This document shows, piece by piece, positions 16,718-25,087 of a stretch of 35,242 nucleotides of DNA. The translations under genes were made by a program, and so were the position numbers. Under the pieces are notes generated by a model. That model did not search any database. It saw nothing but the letters and a program-made list of their open reading frames with translations, and was not told the DNA's origin. The first letter of the stretch is position 1. Each line of letters begins with the position of its first letter. The stretch covers positions 1-35,242 of the forward strand of contig NZ_JACMYP010000064.1 of assembly GCF_020889705.1 (NCBI RefSeq), given 5' to 3'. Source of the stretch: Bradyrhizobium altum. Lineage in GTDB: Bacteria > Pseudomonadota > Alphaproteobacteria > Rhizobiales > Xanthobacteraceae.

Positions 16718-18430
16718 ATGACCGATTCACCCAAAGTCCAATCGCGTAGCGCCGATGGCATCACGGCGCCTCTGCGGCACGCGACGTTCCGCCGCATCTG
16801 GCTTGCAAGCCTCGTCTCCAATATCGGCAGCTTGATTCAAGGTGTCGGCGCAGCCTGGGCGATGACGCAGATGACGTCCTCGGCTGACAAAGTCGCGTTG
16901 GTGCAGACCGCGCTGTTGCTGCCAGTGATGCTGATTTCGATGCCGGCCGGCGCGATCGCTGATATGTATGATCGCCGCATCGTGGCGCTGGTTTCGCTTG
17001 GCATCGCGCTCGCCGGCGCAGCCGGCCTGACCGTGGCCGCCTGCTTTGGCTTGGCCACACCGAACGTCTTGCTCGTACTCTGCTTCGTTGTCGGCAGCGG
17101 CATGGCGCTGATGGGACCTGCCTGGCAATCATCGGTAAGCGAACAAGTGCCGTTGGAAGCGCAGCTGCCTGCGGCCGTCGCGCTGAACGGCATCAGCTAC
17201 AATATCGCACGGAGCGTCGGCCCGGCGATCGGCGGAGTGGTGGTGGCCAGCGCCGGTGCAGTGGCCGCATTCGCGCTCAACACGTTGCTCTATCTGCCGC
17301 TGATGCTCGCGTTGTTCCGTTGGAAACGCGTCAGCGTCCCCTCACGCCTGCCGCCTGAAAGATTGAGCCGCGCGATGGTGTCTGGTGTGCGCTACATCAG
17401 CAATTCGCCATCGATCAAGGTCGTGCTGCTTCGCACTCTGGTGACCGGCGTCGGCGGCGGTGCGATCACTGCGCTGATGCCTCTGGTGGTACGAGATGTC
17501 TTGCATGGCGACGCCCAGACCTACGGCATCATGCTCGGCGCCTTCGGCCTTGGCGCCGTGGTCGGCGCGCTGAACATTGCCGAGATCCGCAAGCGGATGA
17601 GCGGCGAGGCCGCGATTCGCGCCTGCGCGTTGTCGATGGGCGCAGCCATGGCCGCGGTCGCGCTCAGCCGCCAACCGGTGCTGACCGCGGCGGCCCTGGT
17701 CCTGGCTGGAGCCGTCTGGATGATGACATGGGCGGTGTTCAACATTGGGGTGCAGCTGTCGGCGCCGCGCTGGGTGACTGGACGCTCGCTTGCAGCCTAT
17801 CAGGCGGCGAGCTCGGGCGGGATCGCCGTCGGCAGCTGGGGTTGGGGCCATCTGACCGACGCGGCCGGGGTCGAAACCGCGCTGCTGGCGTCGGCCGCCC
17901 TGATGCTGGCCTCACCGCTCATCGGCCGTTGGCTGCCCATGCCCCGTGTCGGCGCGCGCGGTGAAGAGGCTCAGCTGCTCGCCGATCCCGAAGTACGGCT
18001 CGCCTTGACCGGACGCAGCGGGCCGCTGGTCGTCGAGATCGAATACCGGATTGCACAAGAGAATGCCCGCGCGTTCCACAACGTCATGCAAGACGTGCAA
18101 TTGTCTCGTCAGCGCAACGGCGCCTATGGCTGGTCGATCGCGCGCGACATTGCCGATCCCGAATTGTGGACCGAGCGCTATCACTTTCCGACCTGGTTCG
18201 ACTACTTGCGCTGGCGCAACCGCTCGACCCAATCGGAACGTGCCCTGGAACAGCGGGCAATTCACTTCCACATCGGCCCTGCGCCGGTACGCGTGCGCCG
18301 TATGCTGGAGAGGCCATTCGGCTCGATACGCTGGAAGGACGACACGCCCGAGCGCGCAAGGGCGGAGATGCGGCGGGAGATGACAAGCGCGGCAAAAACA
18401 CATAGCAGGCCGCTTCGGCCGACCAGGTAA
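16718..18430 (+). CDS. MFS exporter (EntS/MFS_3 type) with C-terminal extension
   Basis: A 570-residue inner-membrane protein. Residues about 20-410 form a 12-helix major-facilitator domain of the enterobactin-exporter-like subgroup. Family blocks include LRHATFRRIWLASLVSNIGS, the loop-2/3 motif GAIADMYDRRIVALVSLGIA, and ALNGISYNIARSVGPAIGGV in the middle of the N-domain. The C-domain is recognisable at TYGIMLGAFGLGAVVGALNI. From about 430 to 545 a soluble cytoplasmic domain follows (LVVEIEYRIAQENARAFHNV; WTERYHFPTWFDYLRWRNRS). It resembles the antibiotic-biosynthesis-monooxygenase-like fold that some members of this subgroup carry. Substrate is unknown; relatives export siderophores or drugs. 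It stands alone. A GC-rich hairpin lies about 80 bases after the stop. High GC and a clean frame contrast with the decayed flanks. Confidence 0.88.
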   Translation: MTDSPKVQSRSADGITAPLRHATFRRIWLASLVSNIGSLIQGVGAAWAMTQMTSSADKVALVQTALLLPVMLISMPAGAIADMYDRRIVALVSLGIALAGAAGLTVAACFGLATPNVLLVLCFVVGSGMALMGPAWQSSVSEQVPLEAQLPAAVALNGISYNIARSVGPAIGGVVVASAGAVAAFALNTLLYLPLMLALFRWKRVSVPSRLPPERLSRAMVSGVRYISNSPSIKVVLLRTLVTGVGGGAITALMPLVVRDVLHGDAQTYGIMLGAFGLGAVVGALNIAEIRKRMSGEAAIRACALSMGAAMAAVALSRQPVLTAAALVLAGAVWMMTWAVFNIGVQLSAPRWVTGRSLAAYQAASSGGIAVGSWGWGHLTDAAGVETALLASAALMLASPLIGRWLPMPRVGARGEEAQLLADPEVRLALTGRSGPLVVEIEYRIAQENARAFHNVMQDVQLSRQRNGAYGWSIARDIADPELWTERYHFPTWFDYLRWRNRSTQSERALEQRAIHFHIGPAPVRVRRMLERPFGSIRWKDDTPERARAEMRREMTSAAKTHSRPLRPTR

Positions 18431-18510
18431 CCCAGTTTGCCAGGAGCATGGCACCTTCGCGGAGAAACATGCTCGAGTATGGAAAAGGCCAAGTTTCGGG
18501 CAGGCCGTGC

Positions 18511-18538
18511 GGCCGGCTCAAAGTGTGAGCAGCCGGCC
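18511..18538 (+). terminator. Hairpin downstream of the MFS exporter
   Basis: A perfect 8-base stem, GGCCGGCT (18511-18518) with AGCCGGCC (18531-18538), and a 12-base loop, 80 bases beyond the stop codon. No T-run follows, so termination is only possible, not shown. The rest of 18431-18790 holds nothing I recognise. Confidence 0.4.
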
Positions 18539-18790
18539 AGCCAGCGAATCCGATCTCCTGATCAAGGCCGGCCCCGTCTGCCGGGCCAATCGAGCATTGA
18601 TGCATTTCGAACTCCATCCGTCTTTGTTATGCAGCACTTCAACGAGCTACCGCGCAACAACGCTGCACACACCATCACCTAGACAACGCAGGAATAGTGC
18701 AATCGGAATCGACTAAGAAATTTTCTTGCAAGTTTCAGCGTAGCGAACTGCCACTCTGTGTCTCTTCATAAGTGCAATCGAGGGTGATTG

Positions 18791-18889
18791 ATGCGCAATC
18801 ATGACCTTGTCTCCGGTAGTCTCCTCGCACTGACCGCAACCAGCTTCGCGCTCCTCTGCTCGAGCCTGTTTGTCTTTGCCTTCATTTGA
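18791..18889 (+). CDS. Tiny membrane protein, copy 1 (32 aa)
   Basis: Encodes MRNHDLVSGSLLALTATSFA then LLCSSLFVFAFI, a short polar head and one transmembrane helix. A GAGGGTG element lies 5-11 bases ahead of the ATG. A paralogous ORF occurs at 19563-19664, and similarity extends to the upstream leader (both have AGTGCAATCGA before the ribosome site). That conservation supports real coding. Downstream, 18890-19562 has no recognisable gene, so this copy may be a leftover from a duplication of the leader of the ABC binding-protein gene. Function is unknown. Confidence 0.5.
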   Translation: MRNHDLVSGSLLALTATSFALLCSSLFVFAFI

Positions 18890-19562
18890 ACCAAACGCAC
18901 TGGCTGCCTTACCGCGTTATGGAGGCGACCTCGCCGTCGAATATCAAGAGTTCTACGAGCTCTAAGGACGACAAGGATTCTGACCTATCGCGGCTCGGCT
19001 GAAGCCAAGAGCATCGCGATGCCAGCAGCCAGGGCAGCGAACACAACTCTGCGCTCCCGTATGCCTGCCTCCGTCGATGCCCGTGAGGCATGTGGATTGT
19101 CTTCGAATGGCGGACGGTGTGAACGATCGCCTCACCTCTCTCTCGGTGGATGCTTGCCTCTCGCGTGGCAGCGTTTCGGACGTGGCGAGCTCTGTACGTT
19201 ACGGACCGACCTATTTCTTCCCTAGCCGGACGATTCCGTTAGTGTTCGTCTAAGGCGACCCTGTGCGCTGAACTAGCGGGGCGAGATGAAATTGGTAACG
19301 CGGTGCGAGGCTGCGAGAATGAGACGGGACGAACGCTTGTAGGTTAACGTTGCTTCATTGATACAGCTCCATCCTTGCGTACGCGCCCTGGCTTGTCGCT
19401 CCGCTGGAACGGCATCGGCAAATGTCCATGTACTGTTTTCGAGCGATGAGCAGCCTGCCGATAGTTCCTCGAGCCTCTGGACGGTTAAGCGGGACGGACG
19501 GTTTTCTTAATGAGTCAAGGTGGGCTCCTGCTCCCTCATGGCAGTGCAATCGAAGGGGTTTG

Positions 19563-19664
19563 ATGCGCGACCATGACTTTGTCTCCGGCTGCTTTCTGGC
19601 ACTGACCGCCGCCGGGCTCGCTTTGCTTTGCTCGAGCTTACTCGCCGCCGCATTGAGCCTGTGA
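19563..19664 (+). CDS. Tiny membrane protein, copy 2 (33 aa), abutting the ABC binding-protein gene
   Basis: Encodes MRDHDFVSGCFLALTAAGLA then LLCSSLLAAALSL, closely similar to the ORF at 18791 (shared MR-HD-VSG--LALTA--ALLCSSL). AAGGGG sits a few bases before the ATG. The stop at 19664 is only 9 bases before the ATG of the ABC substrate-binding protein, and the binding-protein ribosome site (GAGGA) overlaps this stop. The two are therefore very likely co-transcribed, and translation may be coupled. It could be a leader peptide or a small membrane partner of the binding protein; neither is shown. Confidence 0.6.
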   Translation: MRDHDFVSGCFLALTAAGLALLCSSLLAAALSL

Positions 19665-19673
19665 GGACCATCC

Positions 19674-20792
19674 ATGAAATCACTCAAGCTGACCGGCTTT
19701 GCACTTGGAGCATTGATTGCGCTGTCCACCGGGGCATTGGCGGAGGACATCACCATCGCCGTCGCTGGACCGATAACCGGGGGCGAGTCCGCCTTCGGGC
19801 GGCAAATGAAGAACGGCGCCGAGATGGCGGTGGAGCAGATCAACGCTTCCGGCGGCGTACTCGGCAAAAGGATCGCGCTCGACATCGAGGACGATGCCTG
19901 CGATCCCAAGCAGGCGCGATCGGTAGCGGAGAAGATCGCCGCCGCCAAGATCCCATTCGTTGCGGGGCACTTTTGCTCTTCGTCGTCGATTCCGGCCTCG
20001 GAAGCCTATGCGGACGGCGGCGTACTGCAGATCACGCCCGCCTCGACCAACCCCCTATTCACCGAGCGCAAGCTATGGAACGTGGCGCGCGTCTGCGGCC
20101 GCGACGACCAGCAGGGCCAGGTTGCTGCCGACTACATCGCCAAGCACTTCAAGGGCAAGAACATCGGCATTCTCAACGACAAGACCACTTATGGCAAAGG
20201 GCTTGCCGACGAGACGAAGAGGGCCCTCAACAAGGCCGGCATCATCGAGAAGATGTACGAGTCCTACAACAAGGGCGACAAGGATTTCAATGCGATCGTC
20301 TCGCGCCTGAAGCGTGACAATATCGACCTCGTCTATGTCGGCGGCTATCACCAGGAAGCAGGCCTCATCCTGCGTCAGATGCGCGATCAGGGCCTGAAGA
20401 CCGTACTGATGTCGGGTGACGCCTTGGCCGACAAGGAATTTGCCTCGATCACCGGCGCAGCTGGAGCGGGCACGCTCTTCACCTTCGGGCCCGACCCACG
20501 CAACAAGCCGACGGCGGCTGCGATCGTCAACAAATTCAAGGCCAGGAATATCGATCCCGAAGGCTACACGCTCTACACCTACGCTGCGGTGCAGGTCTGG
20601 ACCCAGGCCGCAAGCAAAGCCGGCACCACGGATCCGAGGAAGGTTATCGAGATAATCAAAGCGGGCTCTTGGGACACCGTGATCGGCAAGTTGGAATACG
20701 ACGCCAAGGGTGACATCAAGCAGCTCGACTATGTCGTTTACAGGTGGGACGACAAGGGCGGCTATAGCGAAACTAACCCGAGCGCGTTCTGA
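19674..20792 (+). CDS. Branched-chain amino-acid-type ABC transporter substrate-binding protein
   Basis: A 372-residue periplasmic binding protein of the LivJ/LivK family (Peripla_BP_6). A clear signal peptide, MKSLKLTGFALGALIALSTG with cleavage after ALA, precedes the mature start EDITIAVAGPITGGESAFGR. Other family blocks are GAEMAVEQINASGGVLGKRI, FVAGHFCSSSSIPASEAYAD, the TPASTNPLFTERK hinge segment, and YNKGDKDFNAIVSRLKRDNI. The C-terminal lobe has SGDALADKEFASITG and GYTLYTYAAVQVWTQAASKA. Frame and length are normal. No permease or ATPase genes follow, so it is an orphan that must use a transporter encoded elsewhere or act as a stand-alone sensor. The tiny ORF 9 bases upstream belongs to the same transcript. 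A strong GC-rich hairpin lies about 190 bases downstream. Confidence 0.93.
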   Translation: MKSLKLTGFALGALIALSTGALAEDITIAVAGPITGGESAFGRQMKNGAEMAVEQINASGGVLGKRIALDIEDDACDPKQARSVAEKIAAAKIPFVAGHFCSSSSIPASEAYADGGVLQITPASTNPLFTERKLWNVARVCGRDDQQGQVAADYIAKHFKGKNIGILNDKTTYGKGLADETKRALNKAGIIEKMYESYNKGDKDFNAIVSRLKRDNIDLVYVGGYHQEAGLILRQMRDQGLKTVLMSGDALADKEFASITGAAGAGTLFTFGPDPRNKPTAAAIVNKFKARNIDPEGYTLYTYAAVQVWTQAASKAGTTDPRKVIEIIKAGSWDTVIGKLEYDAKGDIKQLDYVVYRWDDKGGYSETNPSAF

Positions 20793-20980
20793 CGCATCTT
20801 AGGCTGGCGCATCAAAGCGGGCGTCTCCCCCCGGGTGGTGGTCAATGCCGATCGATCGATTGCTCCAGGACAGTAAGCTACGGCCGGAAGAAATTGAATT
20901 TCTGAGCTTGGCCACATATTTCCGTGCGACACGCATCGCTCATGTCCATCGATCCACGAAGCGGTTCGACCGTAAATTAC

Positions 20981-21017
20981 GCGGCCCCGCCCCCATGAAG
21001 AACAAGGGCGGGGCCGC
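20981..21017 (+). terminator. GC-rich hairpin downstream of the binding-protein gene
   Basis: A perfect 12-base stem, GCGGCCCCGCCC (20981-20992) with GGGCGGGGCCGC (21006-21017), and a 13-base loop. It is the strongest hairpin in this part of the window but lacks a T-run. It probably ends the binding-protein transcript and could also serve the opposing small gene at 21116-21292. Confidence 0.5.
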
Positions 21018-21115
21018 TCCCCTCCCCCGGAGGACGCCGCGCTGCGGATCACAATGGCTATTGTCTAGCGCGCCCATCATCTGCCGATTGACCATTCGGT
21101 ATACGGCCGAGCGCG

Positions 21116-21292
21116 TCACCCGGACTGCGACTTTTGGCCTTCTGCATTTTGCGTGACATTGCGCAAGACGAGTTCAGAAAGCTGCACAACCAGCTGTTTG
21201 AGACGCGCTATCTCCTCTCTGCACCGCGTCAACTCACGCTGTTCATCGGTCGTTATCGACAATTCATGGCGGTGCAGAACCGCACGATTCAT
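21116..21292 (-). CDS. Small coiled-coil protein, 58 aa
   Basis: Translation of this minus-strand frame gives MNRAVLHRHELSITTDEQRE then LTRCREEIARLKQLVVQLSE then LVLRNVTQNAEGQKSQSG. Residues 16-45 are a clear amphipathic helix with leucine/valine at heptad spacing, likely a dimerising coiled coil. An AGAGG ribosome site lies 7 bases before the ATG, which decides the start. I recall similar short rhizobial proteins with an RLKxLVVxLSELVxRNV core, but none with known function. It is convergent with the ABC binding-protein gene across a shared hairpin. No sigma-54 promoter with correct spacing is visible upstream. Confidence 0.6.
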   Translation of the reverse strand: MNRAVLHRHELSITTDEQRELTRCREEIARLKQLVVQLSELVLRNVTQNAEGQKSQSG

Positions 21293-22185
21293 GTTGAACC
21301 TCTATCCAACCAGATAACCGTGAGCGTCGGCTCAAGCATACCCCTTGCCCAGGATTGTACCGTCAGAGGCGCATTTTTACGCCACTAAACACCGTACGCA
21401 GCGATCCAACTGTCTCGCTGCCCCAGGTAATGTGCTATCCGTGCTACAGATCCGACCGTTTCGTACATAACTCGCTGGCATGACGAAGACGACATTGAGC
21501 TTTGTTCTCTTCGAGCCGGCTCTCGCAGGAATAATCAGATCGGATCTCTATTGCCAGCCTGATTTGCACCTCATGTTGCCAACTGGGCCCATCAACCCGG
21601 AACGGTACCGTCCCAGGTTGACGAGGCGATCGCCGTTCCCGCTGAAACGGCCCGCCGGTCGCGTGTCATGGGCGTCAAATCCGGGCGTCTGCAGTGCGGA
21701 AGCGATCCCCATTCGACGACGACCGTTCCACCCGCACTCACGATCGAGAGAAAATTAGACGCGCCGTTTTGCGCAGCGCGATGAGCCGAGCCGGCAAAGG
21801 AATTGCTCTTCTTAGCTGCCGCCAGCGCGGTGCGGAAGGCGTCAGTGTCGAGCCGATGTTGGCTGCGCGCTCGTGAGCCCTGATGCTGGGCTGGAACGCG
21901 GCCGCGGCCCGACGCAGGCGCGACTGTGCGCCAAGCCTCGTCGTTCTTCCAGAAGCAAGCGGTTTATCATCGAGCTTGAGGGATAGCCGGAAGGTCGTCG
22001 TCAGCACTTTCGTGAGGATCCCGTATCTCTCGAAAGCATCGCGTATGAGCTCGAAGAGGAGAGCAGAAAAGAGATTGAACATCAGGGGGAACCGTGCAGA
22101 ATGGCCGCGATCAGGTAGCTGGTGGGGATAGGTGTCGATATTGGCGTACCCCAGCGATAGAACGGGGTATTGCTTGCCGCACCAA
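21293..22185. other. Gene-poor stretch
   Basis: About 890 bases with no gene I can support. A leftward frame at 21738-22253 is long (171 codons) but arginine-rich at both ends and lacks family features; only its middle (FELIRDAFERYGILTKVLTT) is protein-like. No RNA gene or operator was recognised. Confidence 0.35.
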
Positions 22186-22876
22186 ATGCTCATTACGCGT
22201 CTGCGGGGCATCAGAGGCTTATCCGAGCAAGACCTGGCTAAGCTCGAAAGCATGCCTCACACCATCAAACGATTTGCGCATGGCGAGTACCTGGCGCGCC
22301 AGGGGGACCGGCCTCTAAGCTGTGGCGTCGTGATGGGCGGCTTTCTGTCTCGTCAAGAGTGGCGTCCGATCGAAATCAGTTAACCTCCTTCTATGTCCCT
22401 GGAGACATTCCCGACCTGCACACCCTTCATCTGCCCGAAACGGATCGCGATCTCTGCAGTATTGGCACGAGCATCATGCCCTTGTGCCCCACTCATGCCT
22501 CAAAGATGTCCTGGGAAAGTCCGCTGGGCTCCCCCATGCGTTTTGGCGGGAGACGTTGATTCACGTGGCCATCTATCGCGAATGGATCGAAAATCTTGGC
22601 TCCCGGGAAGCGCTGCCTCGGCTTTCTCATCTTCTATGCGAGATCGCCGCACGTCTTGAGCTCGTGGGGCTGCTGGACAATGGTCGCCTTCATGTTCCAT
22701 TCACACAGCAAGACATTGCCGATGCATGCGGCCTTTCGACTGTGCACGTGAACCGGACAATCCAGGAGCTTAGGCGTAGGAAGCTCATTGAATGGAACGG
22801 TCATGCGGTTGATCTTCTTCAGCGAGATCAGCTCGAATTGCTTGCGGAATTCCGCGCCTCCTACCTCATGCGCTGA
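22186..22876 (+). pseudogene. Crp/Fnr-family regulator, two frameshifts
   Basis: Three frames together give one regulator of about 225 residues. Frame one has the N-terminus MLITRLRGIRGLSEQDLAKL and cyclic-nucleotide-binding-like sequence up to GDRPLSCGVVMGGFL. After a shift near 22360, LTSFYVPGDIPDLHTLHLPE continues it. After a second shift near 22490 come PHAFWRETLIHVAIYREWIE and the intact DNA-binding domain, FTQQDIADACGLSTVHVNRT then IQELRRRKLIEWNG. No Fnr/FixK-type N-terminal cysteine cluster is seen. Relatives are common, poorly characterised rhizobial Crp/Fnr proteins. The effector domain is broken, but the last frame (from 22484) could still express a 130-residue fragment carrying the helix-turn-helix. 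Confidence 0.85.
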
Positions 22877-22908
22877 ATTTGCTTCGGTCGCTATTCCGTG
22901 AGCGTTCC

Positions 22909-22934
22909 GCGCAGCTTTAATGCTCTAGCTGCGC
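22909..22934 (+). terminator. Hairpin after the broken regulator
   Basis: A perfect 8-base stem, GCGCAGCT (22909-22916) with AGCTGCGC (22927-22934), and a 10-base loop, 33 bases after the stop. No T-run. A possible old terminator of the Crp/Fnr gene. Confidence 0.35.
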
Positions 22935-23239
22935 AATGCGAGACACTAGATCGAGCGCTGAACGCATTGCTACGGCGAAGGTCGCTTTGCGCGGAGTGAC
23001 GACATATGAACAGTGCAGCTAGTTCGAACGTTTTTTGGCTGTAAGTTGTTTCCATGAGCGCTCGGCGCGGTCGAACGCTCGAAGAGAAGCTGCGGACCGT
23101 CGCCGAGAGCTGCGGCGGACGACGATAGATCACGGTAACTTGCGCGCGCAACGGGACGTCTGCGCGCCGATTGAGTCAATCGGAAAGGAACCAAGCGTGA
23201 TGGAATGGCTGAGGGGGAGCACGTTCAGTGTCGAGAGCG

Positions 23240-23325
23240 ATCATGCCGAAGGACCGCCTGGATCACCCGCTGCACATGCCGCCCGTCGACATCCACGCCG
23301 CCGGCCACCAGCCATACTGGTCTGG
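23240..23325 (-). pseudogene. IS66 tnpA C-terminal remnant
   Basis: The minus-strand peptide GGVDVDGRHVQRVIQAV aligns with the end of the intact IS66 TnpA in this window (AGVDVDEAQLQRVIRAVRSA), and the DNA is similar over about 60 bases (GGATCACCCGCTGCA, then GTCGACRTCCACGCC). Only this piece remains. Confidence 0.7.
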
Positions 23326-23429
23326 CGGCGGCGTCGGCGAGAGCCGTTCCACTCCCATCGGCACGAGCCGACCTCAGATCCTTAGCTGGTCTTTCAGTGC
23401 CAGCCGGCTGATGCTGAGCTTGTTAAGGT

Positions 23430-24240
23430 TCAGCAGGTCTGGCTGCCCTGTTGCCAATCCCTGACCAACGCACGCGTGCCGTCCACGACAAAGACGCCGC
23501 AATCATAGTCGTTCTGCTGCTGGGCTATCCTGGCGGCTGAGGCCCAGCCGATCTGCGAGCCTTGTTGCACGAGCGTCATTGTATCCACGGACAGAGTCGT
23601 GGCGATAGCCGACTGGCCGTTGCCGGTCCCTTCGATCAACGAATAGCAGCGACCAATGGGCGCCGTGTTGATCAGGACGATCGGCATCGTTGATTGGTAG
23701 AACCAGGAAGTCGGCTGTATCGTTACCATTTTGATGGATGAGGCGCTGGAAGCGACTTAGCGCGTCGCCATCAGTGGCCGCCAGGCGCAGCTGATAGTGG
23801 GCTATAAGAGGATCGACGAGCCGCGTCCGGACGGCGAGATCCGGATGGTTCTCCTGCAGCCACTGCTCGAGTAGCTCGTAGTCCCTCTGGATGTGCTCGT
23901 CGCCGAGCCATTCGGTATCCTCGAGCACCAGTCCGGGGCCTCGGGACGGGACTGTCAGGTCCAAACCTCCGATCTGAGTATCTGAGGGGGCCGGAAATGC
24001 TCGCGCAGAATCAACCTCGTCATCCAATTCGGACGGCGTCGGCGTATTCAGATTAACAACAGACAGGCCGCCGTAGGTGCCGGACCGCGCCTTGGCAGAG
24101 TGCGCTACCGCAAAGTGCGCATCCTCGTCCAATTCGGACGGCCTCGGCTCGACTACAGGAGGATGGCGGCTTTCGATGTGGGCCAGGCTGCTCGGCCTTT
24201 CGCTGTGACGTGCCAGCCGGATGAGCCGCGTTCCACAAGC
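23430..24240 (-). pseudogene. NopD/XopD-like SUMO protease (C48, Ulp1) effector, broken
   Basis: NopD-like type III effectors of bradyrhizobia are Ulp1/XopD-type cysteine proteases that act on plant SUMO conjugates. The interval carries the protease domain: EDTEWLGDEHIQRDYELLEQ, VDPLIAHYQLRLAATDGDAL and NGNDTADFLVLPINDADRPD. The catalytic His is in AHWSLLFVDRRDRQRP and the Asp in YRHDS. After a frameshift near 23570, IAQQQNDYDCGVFVVDGTRA supplies the oxyanion Gln and catalytic Cys. Upstream, PRPSELDEDAHFAV and TPTPSELDDEVDSA are an imperfect repeat of about 20 bases. The open frame begins after a stop near 24243 without a start codon. Gene is thus 5'-truncated and frameshifted. No tts box was found. 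Confidence 0.82.
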
Positions 24241-24474
24241 CCGTTAAAGACTCTCGGATTGGGAACCCAGGCGGCAAGTAGCCTGGCGGCCGGACCACGA
24301 CGCCTAATCCGCGCGAACTGGGACAAGATCGCGGTGGGGCGACGTGCGCGTGCCTCAAGCGCTCACGTGGTACAACTCCATCCACAAACAGAGCGACATG
24401 CACGTCAGCCGCTCGCGGATCACTTAGCTACGTGTGAGAGATCGGCAGCATGTATTTTATGGAGGGCAGCTCAA

Positions 24475-24870
24475 AGGCCTTGAATCGCACGTGGCGTCAC
24501 GTTGTACCATCTCAACGTAGCCAACGAGGATGCCCGACAAGTCGACCTGGCGCCCGTTTGCTGACGTCGGTGATACGACGATACCAATGCGGTCGATGTG
24601 TGTACAGCAGAGTGCGATGCCGATGCCCCAATCATCGCCTACAAGATCGAGTGAACGGGCTTCGAATGCTCGGATGCGAACCGAGGCGCTTCCTCCCAGC
24701 CCCCCGGCGGATTCCACAGGGGATGCTGCGTTGCTGCGCCCTGCGGTCGGCACGTTGAGTCCGTTCGGACAGCCGCGGATCGTCTCGGTTCAGCGCCGCT
24801 CATCTAATCCCTTCGGCGATCCTCCCACGACAACGAAGGATACACCTTTTCAGGATTGTGCGAGCCAGTG
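24475..24870 (+). pseudogene. Decayed duplicate of the GMC-oxidoreductase gene front and its leader
   Basis: Two blocks match the region around 25472-25900. The first is a leader of about 31 bases (CTTGAATCG-ACGT-GCGTCAC-TTGTAC-ATCTC, about four differences; 24478-24510 versus 25473-25506). The second encodes EALPPSPPADSTGDAALLRP then AVGTLSPFGQP, which aligns with the intact protein's RALPPGASLASVQNGMDSAL then VPSAAGTLTPFGRP. The nucleotide match is strongest at GCRCTTCCTCCCRG and GTTGASKCCRTTCGGAC. The start and FAD-binding region are scrambled and the frame ends by 24874. This is an old partial duplication, or the remains of a second related gene. Confidence 0.6.
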
Positions 24871-25055
24871 TTGAGCCGCATTCCATTCCATCAATACGTC
24901 TTAGCAAAAAACGGCGCCAGATTTGTCCGATTGTTGATCCTCCGAAATTAGAATTTGCGGTGAAACTTTTGCCGCGAATAACCGTCGGCAGCTCTCCCTC
25001 TGTCGACGGAAGTTGGCGCGATGCTTAGCAGCCTCGCTCCCCGAGACTGACTTTC

Positions 25056-25087
25056 GCCCGGCCATCGATGAGGTCGGGCTTTTTTTT
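25056..25087 (+). terminator. Strong intrinsic terminator
   Basis: An 8-base stem, GCCCGGCC (25056-25063) with GGTCGGGC (25072-25079), including one G-T pair and an 8-base loop, is followed at once by eight T (25080-25087). It is the only classical rho-independent terminator I found in the window. No gene is recognised in 24875-25055, so the transcript it ends is unknown. Confidence 0.8.

Noticed and set aside
18896..18915. Possible sigma-54 promoter TGGCTGCCTTACCGCG
   Set aside because: The GG-N10-GC spacing is right, but the -12 part is CCGCG rather than TTGCA and no gene follows closely.
21738..22253. 171-codon leftward ORF
   Set aside because: No domain, poor composition at both ends and overlap with the Crp/Fnr remnant; only a short middle segment looks protein-like.
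24053..24403. 116-codon leftward ORF overlapping the NopD-like gene
   Set aside because: It is in a different frame from the protease homology and is proline/arginine-rich; the effector-like upstream sequence follows another frame.
24548..24562. TGGCGCCCGTTTGCT as a sigma-54 promoter near the cassette
   Set aside because: Spacing between the GG and GC elements is one base too short.
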